From NCBI RefSeq assembly GCF_965342175.1, contig NZ_CBDRBL010000005.1, positions 80,010 through 144,009 of the forward strand: a DNA stretch of 64,000 nt, in the 5' to 3' direction. Source of the stretch: Actinacidiphila sp965342175. Its GTDB lineage: Bacteria; Actinomycetota; Actinomycetes; Streptomycetales; Streptomycetaceae. The notes under the pieces were generated by a model. It was not told the DNA's origin and ran no database searches. It saw only the letters and a list, made by a program, of their open reading frames with translations. Shown in pieces: positions 1 to 7,180 of the stretch (positions are counted from its first letter, which is position 1; every line of letters begins with the position of its first letter). Both the position numbers and the translations under genes were made by a program.

Positions 1-1
1 G

Positions 2-43
2 ACCTTCGCACAGGAACTGCAGAACCGGGAGGGCAGCAAGTGA
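2..43 (+). CDS. 3' end of the gene upstream of galK (partial, probably galE)
   Basis: The first 14 codons form an open frame ending in TGA at 41-43 (last residues QNREGSK). The stop overlaps the GTG of galK in the pattern GTGA, which shows translational coupling inside a gal operon. In Streptomyces the gene just before galK is normally galE (UDP-glucose 4-epimerase). That identity is inferred from context only, because too little sequence is present to recognise the protein. Confidence 0.55.
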   Translation, partial: TFAQELQNREGSK

Positions 44-1185
44 GCGAGGACGGATTCCGCGCCACATACGGCACCGGCCCCGAGGGCGTCTGGGCCGCCC
101 CCGGCCGGGTGAACCTGATCGGTGAGCACACCGACTACAACGACGGCTTCGTCATGCCGTTCGCGCTGCCGCACGCCACCGTCGCCGCGGTCGCCCGCCG
201 CGCCGACGGACGGCTGCGGCTGCACTCCGGCTCGCCGGACGTCCCGGCCGGTGTCGTCGAACTGCACGTCGACGAACTCGCGCCCGGCGGCGGAGCCGGC
301 TGGGCCGACTACCCGGCGGGCGTCGTCTGGGCGCTGCGCGACGCGGGGCACGAGATCACCGGCGCCGACATCCACTTCGAGAGCACCGTGCCCACGGGCG
401 CGGGGCTGTCCTCCTCGGCCGCCCTGGAGGTCGTCACCGCCGTCGCTCTGAACGACCTCTACGGCCTCGGCCTGGAACGGTGGCGGATCGCCCGGCTCTG
501 CCAGCGCGCCGAGAACGTCTATGTGGGCGCCCCCACCGGGATCATGGACCAGACCGCCTCGGCGTGCTGCACCGAGGGGCACGCCCTGTGGCTCGACACC
601 CGCGACCTGGCGCAGCGTCAGATCCCCTTCGACATGGCCGCCCAGGGTTTGCGGCTGCTGGTCGTCGACACCCGGGTCACCCACGCCCACAGCGAGGGCG
701 AGTACGGCAAGCGCCGCACAGGCTGCGAGCAGGCGGCCGCGCAGCTCGGCGTCGACGCGCTGCGGGACATCCCTTACGAGGGCCTCGAGGACGCCCTCGC
801 CCGCCTGGAGGACCCCGAACTGCGGCCGCTGGTGCGGCACGTGGTCACCGAGGACCGCCGGGTCGAGCGGGTCGTGGAACTGCTGGAGACGGGCGACGCC
901 CGCGCCATCGGACCGGTGCTGACCGAAGGCCACGCCTCGTTGCGCGATGACTTCAAGGTCTCGTGCCCTGAGCTCGACCTCGTGGTGTCGGCCGGGGTGG
1001 AGGCGGGCGCCCTCGGCGCGCGCATGACCGGCGGCGGCTTCGGCGGTTCGGCGATCGTGCTGGTGGAGGAGTCCGCGGCGGAGAAGACCGCCGAGGCGAT
1101 CGCCGCCGCCTTCGCCACGGCCGGCCACCGCGAGCCGCGGGTCTTCACCGCGGTGCCGTCCGCGGGAGCACGCCGACTGGTGTGA
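40..1185 (+). CDS. galK: Galactokinase
   Basis: GalK phosphorylates alpha-D-galactose with ATP at C1, the first committed step of the cytoplasmic Leloir pathway. The protein has 381 residues, normal for the family. The galactokinase signature GEHTDY lies at residues 28-33, the GHMP-kinase ATP loop PTGAGLSSSAALE at about 116-128, the catalytic-Asp segment GIMDQ at 167-171, and the third GHMP motif GGGFGG near 329-335. The GTG start at 40 overlaps the stop of the upstream gene, so galK is the last gene of a gal operon (probably galTEK). No strong hairpin follows it. Confidence 0.97.
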   Translation: MSEDGFRATYGTGPEGVWAAPGRVNLIGEHTDYNDGFVMPFALPHATVAAVARRADGRLRLHSGSPDVPAGVVELHVDELAPGGGAGWADYPAGVVWALRDAGHEITGADIHFESTVPTGAGLSSSAALEVVTAVALNDLYGLGLERWRIARLCQRAENVYVGAPTGIMDQTASACCTEGHALWLDTRDLAQRQIPFDMAAQGLRLLVVDTRVTHAHSEGEYGKRRTGCEQAAAQLGVDALRDIPYEGLEDALARLEDPELRPLVRHVVTEDRRVERVVELLETGDARAIGPVLTEGHASLRDDFKVSCPELDLVVSAGVEAGALGARMTGGGFGGSAIVLVEESAAEKTAEAIAAAFATAGHREPRVFTAVPSAGARRLV

Positions 1186-1542
1186 GCACGTGAGGGGGCG
1201 GGGGGTCCGTACCGGGCCTCCCGTCCTCTCCCGCCCTTCGGGGCGCGCAGCGCTGCCTGCCGACAGCCGGGCCGGTGGGGCCGGGTGGGCGGGGCGGAGT
1301 GCTGCGGCGGCGGTGGCGGTTCGGCTCTCCCGCCGTCTCGCGCCCTTCGGGCGCGCGAACGCGGGCTGCGGCCGGGGAGGGGCGGTGGGGCTGCGCTTCT
1401 CGGCGGTGTGCGGTCCCGGCGCCTGAACCCCGGCTGCGAACTCGGCCGCACCTGCCCAAGGGGCCCGGCCCAACCCTTCCCGTCCGCGGTCCGCCTCCTT
1501 GCGTGGCCCTTCATTCCGTGCCTGTCATTCCGTGCCTGGGCT
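1186..1542. other. Intergenic region after galK, no gene seen
   Basis: This is 357 bases of G-rich sequence between galK and the convergent PIN-domain toxin gene. The open frames here lack start signals and look like chance frames in high-GC DNA. CTTCGGG-type short repeats occur around 1234-1355, but no perfect long hairpin was found. Confidence 0.5.
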
Positions 1543-1950
1543 TCAGACCTTGATGACAGTGGCGCGTGTTCCGCAGAGGGCCGTGAGATCTTCCGGGTCG
1601 GAGGTGAGCACGGTGACGGGCCCCGGGGCGGTGAGGGCGGTCGCGCTGAGCATGGCGTCGACGGCGTACTTGTGCCCGTGCAGGCCGGCATCGGTGAGCA
1701 GGGCGGCGGCATGGCGCGCGACTGCGTCGGTGACCGGCTCCACGACGAGGCGGGAGAGTGTCCACTCCAGCGCCGGGCGGTTGATGCCCGGGTGGACGAC
1801 TTCCACCAGGGTGGCCGCTGACGTGATCACACGCAGGTCGTCGGCGCGTGCCAGGGCGAGCCAAGCGGTGACGGTGCGGTCGCGCAGCACGGCCTTGGCC
1901 AGCCCCTCGCTGTCGAGTACCAGCGTGCCGCCCGGGGCGGAGCGTGTCAC
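1543..1950 (-). CDS. PIN-domain toxin (VapC-like RNase)
   Basis: This 135-residue protein has the layout of a PIN-domain endoribonuclease. Four spaced acidic residues fit the Mg2+ site: D13 in LVLDSEG, E50 in TLVEVV, D98 in YAVDAM and D118 in LTSDPE. VapC toxins cleave tRNA or rRNA when released from their antitoxin. The ATG overlaps the stop of the preceding gene (ATGA at 1947-1950), so it is the second gene of a two-gene toxin-antitoxin operon. The target RNA cannot be told from sequence. The PIN fold is well supported; toxicity is inferred. Confidence 0.85.
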   Translation of the reverse strand: MTRSAPGGTLVLDSEGLAKAVLRDRTVTAWLALARADDLRVITSAATLVEVVHPGINRPALEWTLSRLVVEPVTDAVARHAAALLTDAGLHGHKYAVDAMLSATALTAPGPVTVLTSDPEDLTALCGTRATVIKV

Positions 1951-2210
1951 GCCGCGCTCGCCTCGTCGCCGGTCTGCTGTGCGCGTGCCTCGTGGAGCTG
2001 GTCGCGCAGCGCCTGCACCTCGTCCTCGGTGATGGGACCGTGTTCTGCCTCGGCGACCTGAATGAGGTCGTTGAGATTGTCACGCTCGATCTGGCGGGCG
2101 ACGGCGGCGGCGACGTAGGCGGACAGGCCGGAGGGGCCGCTGCGGGCGCGGGCGGCTTCGGCGATGTCCCGGGGCATCGTGATCGAGTACTTCTGGGTGG
2201 GCTCACTCAT
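1947..2210 (-). CDS. Antitoxin of the PIN-domain pair (ribbon-helix-helix-like)
   Basis: This 87-residue protein lies directly upstream of and overlaps the PIN toxin gene. Its N-terminus (KYSITMPRDIAEAARAR) reads as a short beta strand followed by a helix-rich stretch, as in ribbon-helix-helix antitoxins that bind their own promoter. The charged C-terminal half (about 45-87) would wrap the toxin. The ATG at 2210 lies 7 bases after a TAGGAT box, so the mRNA may be leaderless. The exact antitoxin family is not certain. Confidence 0.8.
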   Translation of the reverse strand: MSEPTQKYSITMPRDIAEAARARSGPSGLSAYVAAAVARQIERDNLNDLIQVAEAEHGPITEDEVQALRDQLHEARAQQTGDEASAA

Positions 2211-2217
2211 GCCCTTT

Positions 2218-2223
2218 ATCCTA
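2218..2223 (-). promoter_or_regulatory. -10 box for the toxin-antitoxin operon (leaderless type)
   Basis: TAGGAT on the minus strand lies 7 bases before the antitoxin ATG. That spacing puts the transcription start at or next to the A of ATG. No good -35 box is visible. The AAAGGG between box and ATG is too close to act as a ribosome site. Confidence 0.5.
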
Positions 2224-2763
2224 CTTCGGATGCTACCGGCGTGCGTCGAGGCGACCGCCTTCCCCCGTGGCCAGATCGACGGTGGTCAGCGCTGAGCTGC
2301 CGTGGTACGACGGATGAGATCCCACACGGCGAGACCGCAGGTCACCCCCTCCCTCGGCCACGTCATGGACATGGACGGGGAGTCACGATCCGCGTCCCGT
2401 GCCGCGCATCGACGCGAGCGCGGGTGCCTCCGCCGTGGGGAAGCCCGCAGCCGCTGCCGGAGCTCCGCGCGCCGTTCATCGTCCACCGCTGTGGAAAACG
2501 GCACCTGGGGGCACGGCCTGGCACGATCCCAGGGAAGTCCGAACCGCCAGTTTCTCCATTCGCGCGCCTATGTCTGCCGCTGCCCCTACGCTTTTGGCAA
2601 CGCCGGTGGGGGCCGGCGGCATCAGGGGGCGAGACACAGGGGTCGGCACCTGGTTGGGGGCGGCTGCCGGACCGGCGGCATGCGGCGTCCGTGCCAGGTA
2701 CCGGCCCTCCGTGCCATCGACCTCGTCCGTGGGGGTAAGTGCCGAATTCCGGGAGTGGGGCCC
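2224..2763. other. Intergenic region before the response regulator
   Basis: About 540 bases separate the divergent toxin-antitoxin operon from the response regulator gene. The frame of the regulator stays open upstream to 2302, but that extension is low-complexity, has no family resemblance and lacks a ribosome site, so it is not counted as coding. No hairpin or known RNA was recognised. Confidence 0.4.
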
Positions 2764-3561
2764 GTGGGACGAATCCGCGTTCTCGTCGTCGACGACCACC
2801 GCATTTTCGCCGAATCGCTCGCGGCCGCCCTCGCGGCCGAACCCGACGTCGACGTCTCGGCCGCGGGCAGCGGGGCGGCCGCCCAGCGCTGCCTGGAACG
2901 CGCGGCCTCCGACGGCCGCCGCTACGACGTGCTGCTGGTCGACGCCGACCTCGGGGCGGCGACCGCCGCAGGAGGCCGCGTGCCGGGCGCGCCGAGGGCC
3001 GCCCCGCCGTCCGCGTCCGACAGCGCCGCAGAAACCGGCCTCGACGGCATCGCCCTGGTGGAACGGGTGCGGTCCGACCACTCGAGCACCCGGACTGTCG
3101 TGCTGGCGGAGCGGGACGACGCGCGCCGCGCGGCCCGCGCCCTGCAGGCCGGAGCCTCCGGCTGGGTCGCCAAGGACTGCTCGCTGTCCCGGCTGCTGGC
3201 CGTCATGCGCGGCGTCCTGCGGGACGAGACGCATCTGCCGCCCGCGCTGCTGACCGGCGTGCTGCGGGAGTTGACCACCGCCCGCCGGCACCGTACGGAG
3301 AGCGAGCGGCTGGTGGAGTCGCTGACTCCGCGCGAGCAGGAGGTGCTGCGCTGCATGGTGGCCGGCCTGGGCCGCAAGGCTGTCGCGGAACGGCTGTACC
3401 TGTCGCCGCACACCGTCCGCACCCACATGCAGAACGTGCTCGGCAAGCTGGGCGTGCACTCGACGCTGGCCGCCGTGGCGCTGGCCCGGCGGGCCGGGGT
3501 GCCGCCGGCCGACGGGGAGAGTGGACGGGTGGGGTCACCGCCCTCCGTTCAGCACGTCTGA
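2764..3561 (+). CDS. LuxR/NarL-type response regulator
   Basis: This 265-residue two-component regulator has an N-terminal receiver domain (about 4-142) with acidic pair D10-D11, phospho-acceptor D60 (DVLLVD) and the conserved Lys K137 (GWVAKD). It ends in a LuxR-type helix-turn-helix (about 187-242; LTPREQEVL, SPHTVRTHMQNVLGKLGV) that binds DNA after phosphorylation. The GTG at 2764 was chosen because GGGAG lies 8 bases upstream and the receiver fold begins at once. An Ala/Gly/Pro-rich stretch of about 28 residues (63-90) is inserted just after the phospho-acceptor, which is unusual. No histidine kinase is adjacent, so its partner is unknown. Confidence 0.9.
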   Translation: MGRIRVLVVDDHRIFAESLAAALAAEPDVDVSAAGSGAAAQRCLERAASDGRRYDVLLVDADLGAATAAGGRVPGAPRAAPPSASDSAAETGLDGIALVERVRSDHSSTRTVVLAERDDARRAARALQAGASGWVAKDCSLSRLLAVMRGVLRDETHLPPALLTGVLRELTTARRHRTESERLVESLTPREQEVLRCMVAGLGRKAVAERLYLSPHTVRTHMQNVLGKLGVHSTLAAVALARRAGVPPADGESGRVGSPPSVQHV

Positions 3562-3580
3562 CGGCCCGGTGAACGGCGGA

Positions 3581-3608
3581 TCGCTCTCCCCGCTATCGGG
3601 GAGAGCGA
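3581..3608. terminator. Bidirectional terminator hairpin
   Basis: A perfect 12-bp inverted repeat, arms 3581-3592 and 3597-3608 (TCGCTCTCCCCG and complement) with loop CTAT, lies between the convergent regulator gene and the Gly-rich protein gene. The symmetric stem can serve both transcripts. Confidence 0.85.
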
Positions 3609-3636
3609 CCCGCCGGGTCACCGCGGATACCCGCGG

Positions 3637-5061
3637 TTATTCACCGCCGACGTCGGTTTTGGCCGGCGTCGAGCGGCTGGTGTCACGGTCGTTGGCACGG
3701 TCACGATGCTGACCGTTGTCCTGACCGCGGTCATTGAGGCCGTCGAACGGGTCGCGGCTGCTGTCGCCCCGGCGGCTGTCACCGGCCTCGTCGAAGGGGT
3801 CGCGGCTGTCGTCGCCGCGGTTGTCGCCCCGGCCGTTGCCGCCGCGGCCGTTGTCGCCGCGGTTGTCGCCTCGGCCGTTGCCGCCGCGGCCGTTGTCACG
3901 GCAGTTGAAGCCGCCGTTGAAGCCGCCGTTGAAGCCGGGGCCGCTCACGAAGCCGGGAGCGCCCACGAAGCCGGGGCCGGCGATCCCGCCGACGCCTCCG
4001 ACGCCTCCGACGCCACCGGGAGCCACGATGCCGGGGCCGCCGACGAAGCCGGGGCCGCCCACTCCGCCCACGCCGCCGATCCCACCGGGACCGCCGACGA
4101 AGCCGGGGCCGGCGATCCCGCCGACGCCTCCGACGCCACCGGGAGCCACGACGCCGGGGCCGCCGACGACGCCGGGGCCGCCCACTCCGCCCACTCCGCC
4201 CACGCCGCCGACGACGCCGGGAGTGCCGACGATGCCGGGCCCACCGATGACGCCGGGCCCACCGATGACGCCGGGCCCGCCGATTCCGCCGACGCCACCG
4301 CGGCCGTTGCCGCCGGGGCCGTCGCTGCGCTTGGCGAGGGCGACGCTGTCCAGGGCCTCCTCGGCACGGTCGGCATCGCGGAACGGGTCGTCCACGCCGT
4401 TGAAGCGCTGGTCGCCGCGGCCGTGATCGCGGCCGCCGCGCCCGTTGTCGCGGCAGACGACGCCACCGATCCCACCGATGACGCCGGGGACGCCCACGAT
4501 GCCGGGGCCGGCGATCCCGCCGACGCCTCCGACGCCTCCGACGCCTCCGACACCTCCGACACCTCCGACGCCACCGACGCCTCCGACGCCGCTGCACCAG
4601 CCCGGCGCCGGGCCGACGTTGGCGACGAAGCGGGCCGAGGACCAGGCCCAGTAGTTGCCGCTCAGCTGGTACCAGCGTGGGTTGCCGGCGATGGGACTGC
4701 CCATGGACTTGCAGACGATGGCCACCAGGGCGTTGTAGGGGATGACGCCGACGCTGGGGTACTGGACGCCCGGTCCGCTGCGGACGCGCAGCCCCGTACG
4801 GGCGACGACGCGGCCCTGGAACAGGGCCGCGTGGGGGGAGCGTGCGGAGGACACCGCCACTTCACGGGACAGGTCGCGGAGACGCTCCGATGGGGAAACG
4901 AGTTCACTTTGGCCGTCCGGTCCCGGAGCGGCAGGCACCCCGGCGGCAGGCCGGCCGTCGGTGGCGAAGGCAGTGCCCATGGTGCCGATGGCGAGGGTGC
5001 CGGCCAAGGCGCCGGTCACCGCGGTTGCGGCTATCTTGCTTGCGCGGGTGTGCAGAGTCAT
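3637..5061 (-). CDS. Secreted SH3-domain protein with long Gly-Gly-Val repeat region
   Basis: This 474-residue protein of unknown function is likely exported. The ATG at 5061 has GGAG 6 bases upstream and begins a signal peptide (about 1-33, ending GTMGTAFA). Residues about 83-150 look like a bacterial SH3 domain (TGLRVRSGPGVQYPSVG, WYQLSG, WAWSSARFV), a fold that often binds peptidoglycan. From about 153 to 378 it is built of GGVGG, GPGVIGGPG and GGVGGIAGPGFV repeats, broken once by a charged stretch. The tail is rich in Arg, Gly, Asn and Asp with RGD-like units. The repeats suggest an extended wall or surface fibre. The longer frame to 5184 lacks a plausible start. Confidence 0.8.
   Translation of the reverse strand: MTLHTRASKIAATAVTGALAGTLAIGTMGTAFATDGRPAAGVPAAPGPDGQSELVSPSERLRDLSREVAVSSARSPHAALFQGRVVARTGLRVRSGPGVQYPSVGVIPYNALVAIVCKSMGSPIAGNPRWYQLSGNYWAWSSARFVANVGPAPGWCSGVGGVGGVGGVGGVGGVGGVGGVGGIAGPGIVGVPGVIGGIGGVVCRDNGRGGRDHGRGDQRFNGVDDPFRDADRAEEALDSVALAKRSDGPGGNGRGGVGGIGGPGVIGGPGVIGGPGIVGTPGVVGGVGGVGGVGGPGVVGGPGVVAPGGVGGVGGIAGPGFVGGPGGIGGVGGVGGPGFVGGPGIVAPGGVGGVGGVGGIAGPGFVGAPGFVSGPGFNGGFNGGFNCRDNGRGGNGRGDNRGDNGRGGNGRGDNRGDDSRDPFDEAGDSRRGDSSRDPFDGLNDRGQDNGQHRDRANDRDTSRSTPAKTDVGGE
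3900..4615 (-). repeat. Degenerate in-gene tandem repeats coding GGVGG/GPG units
   Basis: Short units such as GCCGCCGACGCC and CCGGGGCCGCCGACGAAG recur many times inside the Gly-rich gene. They are in-frame, mostly multiples of 3, 9 or 15 bases, and encode Gly-Gly-Val, Gly-Pro-Gly-Val-Ile and Gly-Phe-Val-Gly runs. Repeat tracts of this type easily change length, so copy number probably differs between strains. Confidence 0.8.
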
Positions 5062-5305
5062 CTGCATCTCCAAGGTGGAGCGGGACCCGGCGGGGTCCAG
5101 GGAAATGGAAGCCGGACGCGCCCCGACCGCCTTCCACTTGACGTTGTCGGAATGTGGTGCGCCGGCAGCCGCACATGTGCCCATTTGAGCCTTTATGCGG
5201 CGTTCACGGTCATCACGCTAAGTGCGCCACTTTGTGTGCGCAACTGGTGGCGGAGCGTGGCCGTCCGTGATCATTCCCAGGGGCGTCACGCCGCGTCGCC
5301 GGGCG

Positions 5306-5803
5306 TCAGCCGGGGATGTTGTCGAACGGCGCGGTCAACTGTCGGAGCAAATTCGCGAGTTCCCCGCGCTGGCGGCCGGTGAGCTGCGCGAGGATGGCCC
5401 GCTCCTGGGCCAGCAGGCCCGCCAGGGCCTGGTCTGCGCGGTCCCGCCCCTCCGGGGTGAGCCGTACGAGGACACCGCGCCGGTCCGACGGGTCGGGCAG
5501 CCGCTCCACGAGCCCCTTCTTGGCGAGCCGGTCGATCCGGTTGGTCATCGTGCCGGAGGTGACCAGCGTCTGGGTCAGCAGCGCTCCGGGGGAGAGCTGG
5601 TAGGGCGCCCCCGCGCGGCGCAGGGAGGTGAGCACGTCGAACTCCCAGGGCTCGAGACCGTGCTCGGAGAACGCGAGCCTGCGGGCCCGGTCCAGGTGCC
5701 GCGCCAGCCTGCTGACCCGGCTGAGCACCTCGAGTGGCTCGACGTCGAGGTCAGGGCGCTCCCGGCGCCACGCAGCGACCAGCCGATCGACCTCGTCCTC
5801 CAT
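5306..5803 (-). CDS. MarR-family transcriptional regulator
   Basis: This 165-residue protein has the MarR winged-helix plan: an N-terminal dimer helix, a helix-turn-helix in the middle (LSPGALLTQTLVTSGTMTNR) and the wing with DPSDRRGVLVRLTPEGR, where the DxR signature is characteristic. It probably represses itself and the divergent methyltransferase gene, since an 18-base perfect palindrome of MarR type lies between them (5837-5854). A TACACT box 7 bases before the ATG suggests a leaderless transcript. The ligand is unknown. Confidence 0.93.
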   Translation of the reverse strand: MEDEVDRLVAAWRRERPDLDVEPLEVLSRVSRLARHLDRARRLAFSEHGLEPWEFDVLTSLRRAGAPYQLSPGALLTQTLVTSGTMTNRIDRLAKKGLVERLPDPSDRRGVLVRLTPEGRDRADQALAGLLAQERAILAQLTGRQRGELANLLRQLTAPFDNIPG

Positions 5804-5810
5804 GAGGATC

Positions 5811-5816
5811 AGTGTA
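5811..5816 (-). promoter_or_regulatory. -10 box of the MarR gene (leaderless type)
   Basis: TACACT on the minus strand lies 7 bases upstream of the MarR ATG. This is the same arrangement as at the two toxin-antitoxin operons in the window. Confidence 0.5.
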
Positions 5817-5836
5817 GTGGTTGTGTCGACATGAAG

Positions 5837-5854
5837 TCTCTTGATGTCAAGAGA
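5837..5854. promoter_or_regulatory. MarR operator palindrome
   Basis: TCTCTTGA-TG-TCAAGAGA is a perfect inverted repeat with 8-base arms and a 2-base centre. Size and TTGA/TCAA core match known MarR-family operators. It sits between the divergent MarR and methyltransferase genes, so one site could control both. Confidence 0.8.
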
Positions 5855-5922
5855 TTAGCCCGGCGAGCTTGTGGGCAAGGTCGGCGGCAGAAGAGATGCG
5901 TCCTCGCCAGGGAGTTCGAAAC

Positions 5923-6747
5923 ATGTCCACAGCAACAGACTGGGACCCCCAGCAGTATCTGCGTCACTCCACCCACCGCACCCGGCCCTTCCACGATCTG
6001 CTGGCACGGATACCCGAGCTCCCCTCGGCCGGCCCGCGGATAGCCGACATCGGCTGCGGCCCGGGCAATGTGACCGCCCTCCTCGCGCAGCGCTGGCCCG
6101 GCGCCCGCATCACCGGTCTCGACAGCTCCGCCGAGATGCTGGAGGCGGCACGCGCCCACGAGGGTCCCACCCCCGGCGGCGGCAGCCTGACCTTCCGTGC
6201 CGCCGACGCCGCCCACTGGACACCCGACGACACCTACGACCTGATCGTCTCCAACGCCGCCCTGCAGTGGGTGGAGGGCCACGCCGAGCGCTTCCCCCTC
6301 TGGGTGGAGCACCTCGCCCCCGGTGGCGTCCTCGCCTTCCAGGTCCCCGGCAACTTCACCTCGCCCAGTCACGCGCTGCTGGGCGACCTCTGCGACTCCC
6401 CGGCCTGGCGGGACCGCCTCGGCGACGGCCACGGCCGGCGCTATGTCCACATCCTCCAGCCCGCCGACTACCTGGAACGGCTGATCGAGATCCCCGAGAT
6501 CGAGGTGGACGTCGACGTCTGGGAGACCACCTATGTGCAGCTCCTGCAGGGCGAGGACGCGGTCCTCGAATGGACCAAGGGGACGGCGCTGCGCCCTGTG
6601 CTGACCGCCCTGGAGGCCGACCCCGAGGCCACCGCCGAGTTCCTCGACCAGTACCGGGACCTGCTGCGCAAGGCCTATCCGGCGGGGCCGCACGGCACCG
6701 TCTTCCCCTTCCGGCGGATCTTCGCCGTGGCACGGAAAGCGAGATGA
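5923..6747 (+). CDS. tam: SAM-dependent methyltransferase, trans-aconitate 2-methyltransferase type
   Basis: This 274-residue class I methyltransferase carries the SAM-binding motif DIGCGPGN near residue 40 and the acidic motif II GLDSSAEML. The family, typified by Tam, methylates trans-aconitate, an inhibitor of the TCA enzyme aconitase, using the motif SNAALQWV that is also seen here. The ATG at 5923 has GGAG 8 bases upstream. It overlaps the next gene by ATGA. The divergent MarR gene and shared operator suggest induced expression. Substrate assignment is by family resemblance only. Confidence 0.85.
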   Translation: MSTATDWDPQQYLRHSTHRTRPFHDLLARIPELPSAGPRIADIGCGPGNVTALLAQRWPGARITGLDSSAEMLEAARAHEGPTPGGGSLTFRAADAAHWTPDDTYDLIVSNAALQWVEGHAERFPLWVEHLAPGGVLAFQVPGNFTSPSHALLGDLCDSPAWRDRLGDGHGRRYVHILQPADYLERLIEIPEIEVDVDVWETTYVQLLQGEDAVLEWTKGTALRPVLTALEADPEATAEFLDQYRDLLRKAYPAGPHGTVFPFRRIFAVARKAR

Positions 6748-7121
6748 CCCCGGTGATCACCGCCCTCGACCATGTCCAGCTCGCCGCCCCGCCCGGCTCC
6801 GAGGAGACCCTGCGCGCCTTCTATGCGGGGGTCCTGGGGATGAGCGAGGTCCCCAAGCCGCCGGTACTCGCCGCCCGCGGCGGCTGCTGGTTCGCCGCCG
6901 GCCCGGTCCAGCTGCACATCGGCGTCGAGGAGGACTTCCGCCCCGCGCGGAAGGCCCATCCGGGCCTGCGGGTCAGCGGCATCGAGGCCTACGCGGACCG
7001 GCTGGAGGCCCGTGGCGCCGTGGTCGTCTGGGACGGCGCCCTGCCGGGACACCGCCGCTTCTACACCGACGACCCGTGCGGCAACCGTCTGGAGTTCCTC
7101 GAGCCCGTCGGCGCCGTGTGA
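6744..7121 (+). CDS. VOC-family (glyoxalase/bleomycin-resistance-like) protein
   Basis: This 125-residue protein has the paired beta-alpha-beta-beta-beta plan of the VOC superfamily: LDHVQLAAPPGSEE with a metal-ligand-type His at the start, RAFYAGVLGM, VQLHIGVEEDF, then RRFYTDDPCGNRLEFLEP with a C-terminal Glu ligand. VOC proteins bind metal and act as lyases, dioxygenases or drug-binding proteins, so the reaction cannot be named. Its ATG overlaps the stop of the methyltransferase gene, so the two are made together and are probably under the same MarR regulator. Confidence 0.88.
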   Translation: MTPVITALDHVQLAAPPGSEETLRAFYAGVLGMSEVPKPPVLAARGGCWFAAGPVQLHIGVEEDFRPARKAHPGLRVSGIEAYADRLEARGAVVVWDGALPGHRRFYTDDPCGNRLEFLEPVGAV

Positions 7122-7122
7122 A

Positions 7123-7168
7123 GCGCCGGCCGCGCCGGTCCCCTGCGGGGGACCGGCGCGGCCGGCGC
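7123..7168. terminator. Strong bidirectional terminator hairpin
   Basis: A perfect 21-bp stem (7123-7143 with 7148-7168, loop TGCG) begins one base after the VOC stop codon and lies before the end of the convergent sortase-substrate gene. Confidence 0.92.
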
Positions 7169-7180
7169 GTATCCGCCCGG

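Noticed and set aside
3900..4615. Regularly repeated units suggesting a CRISPR array
   Set aside because: Units are 9-15 bases, in frame with a protein, with no unique spacers and no cas genes.
3706..5382. Long plus-strand open frame across the Gly-rich gene (Ala/Asp/Val-rich)
   Set aside because: It is the antisense of GC-rich repeats; the minus strand has a signal peptide, an SH3 domain and a ribosome site.
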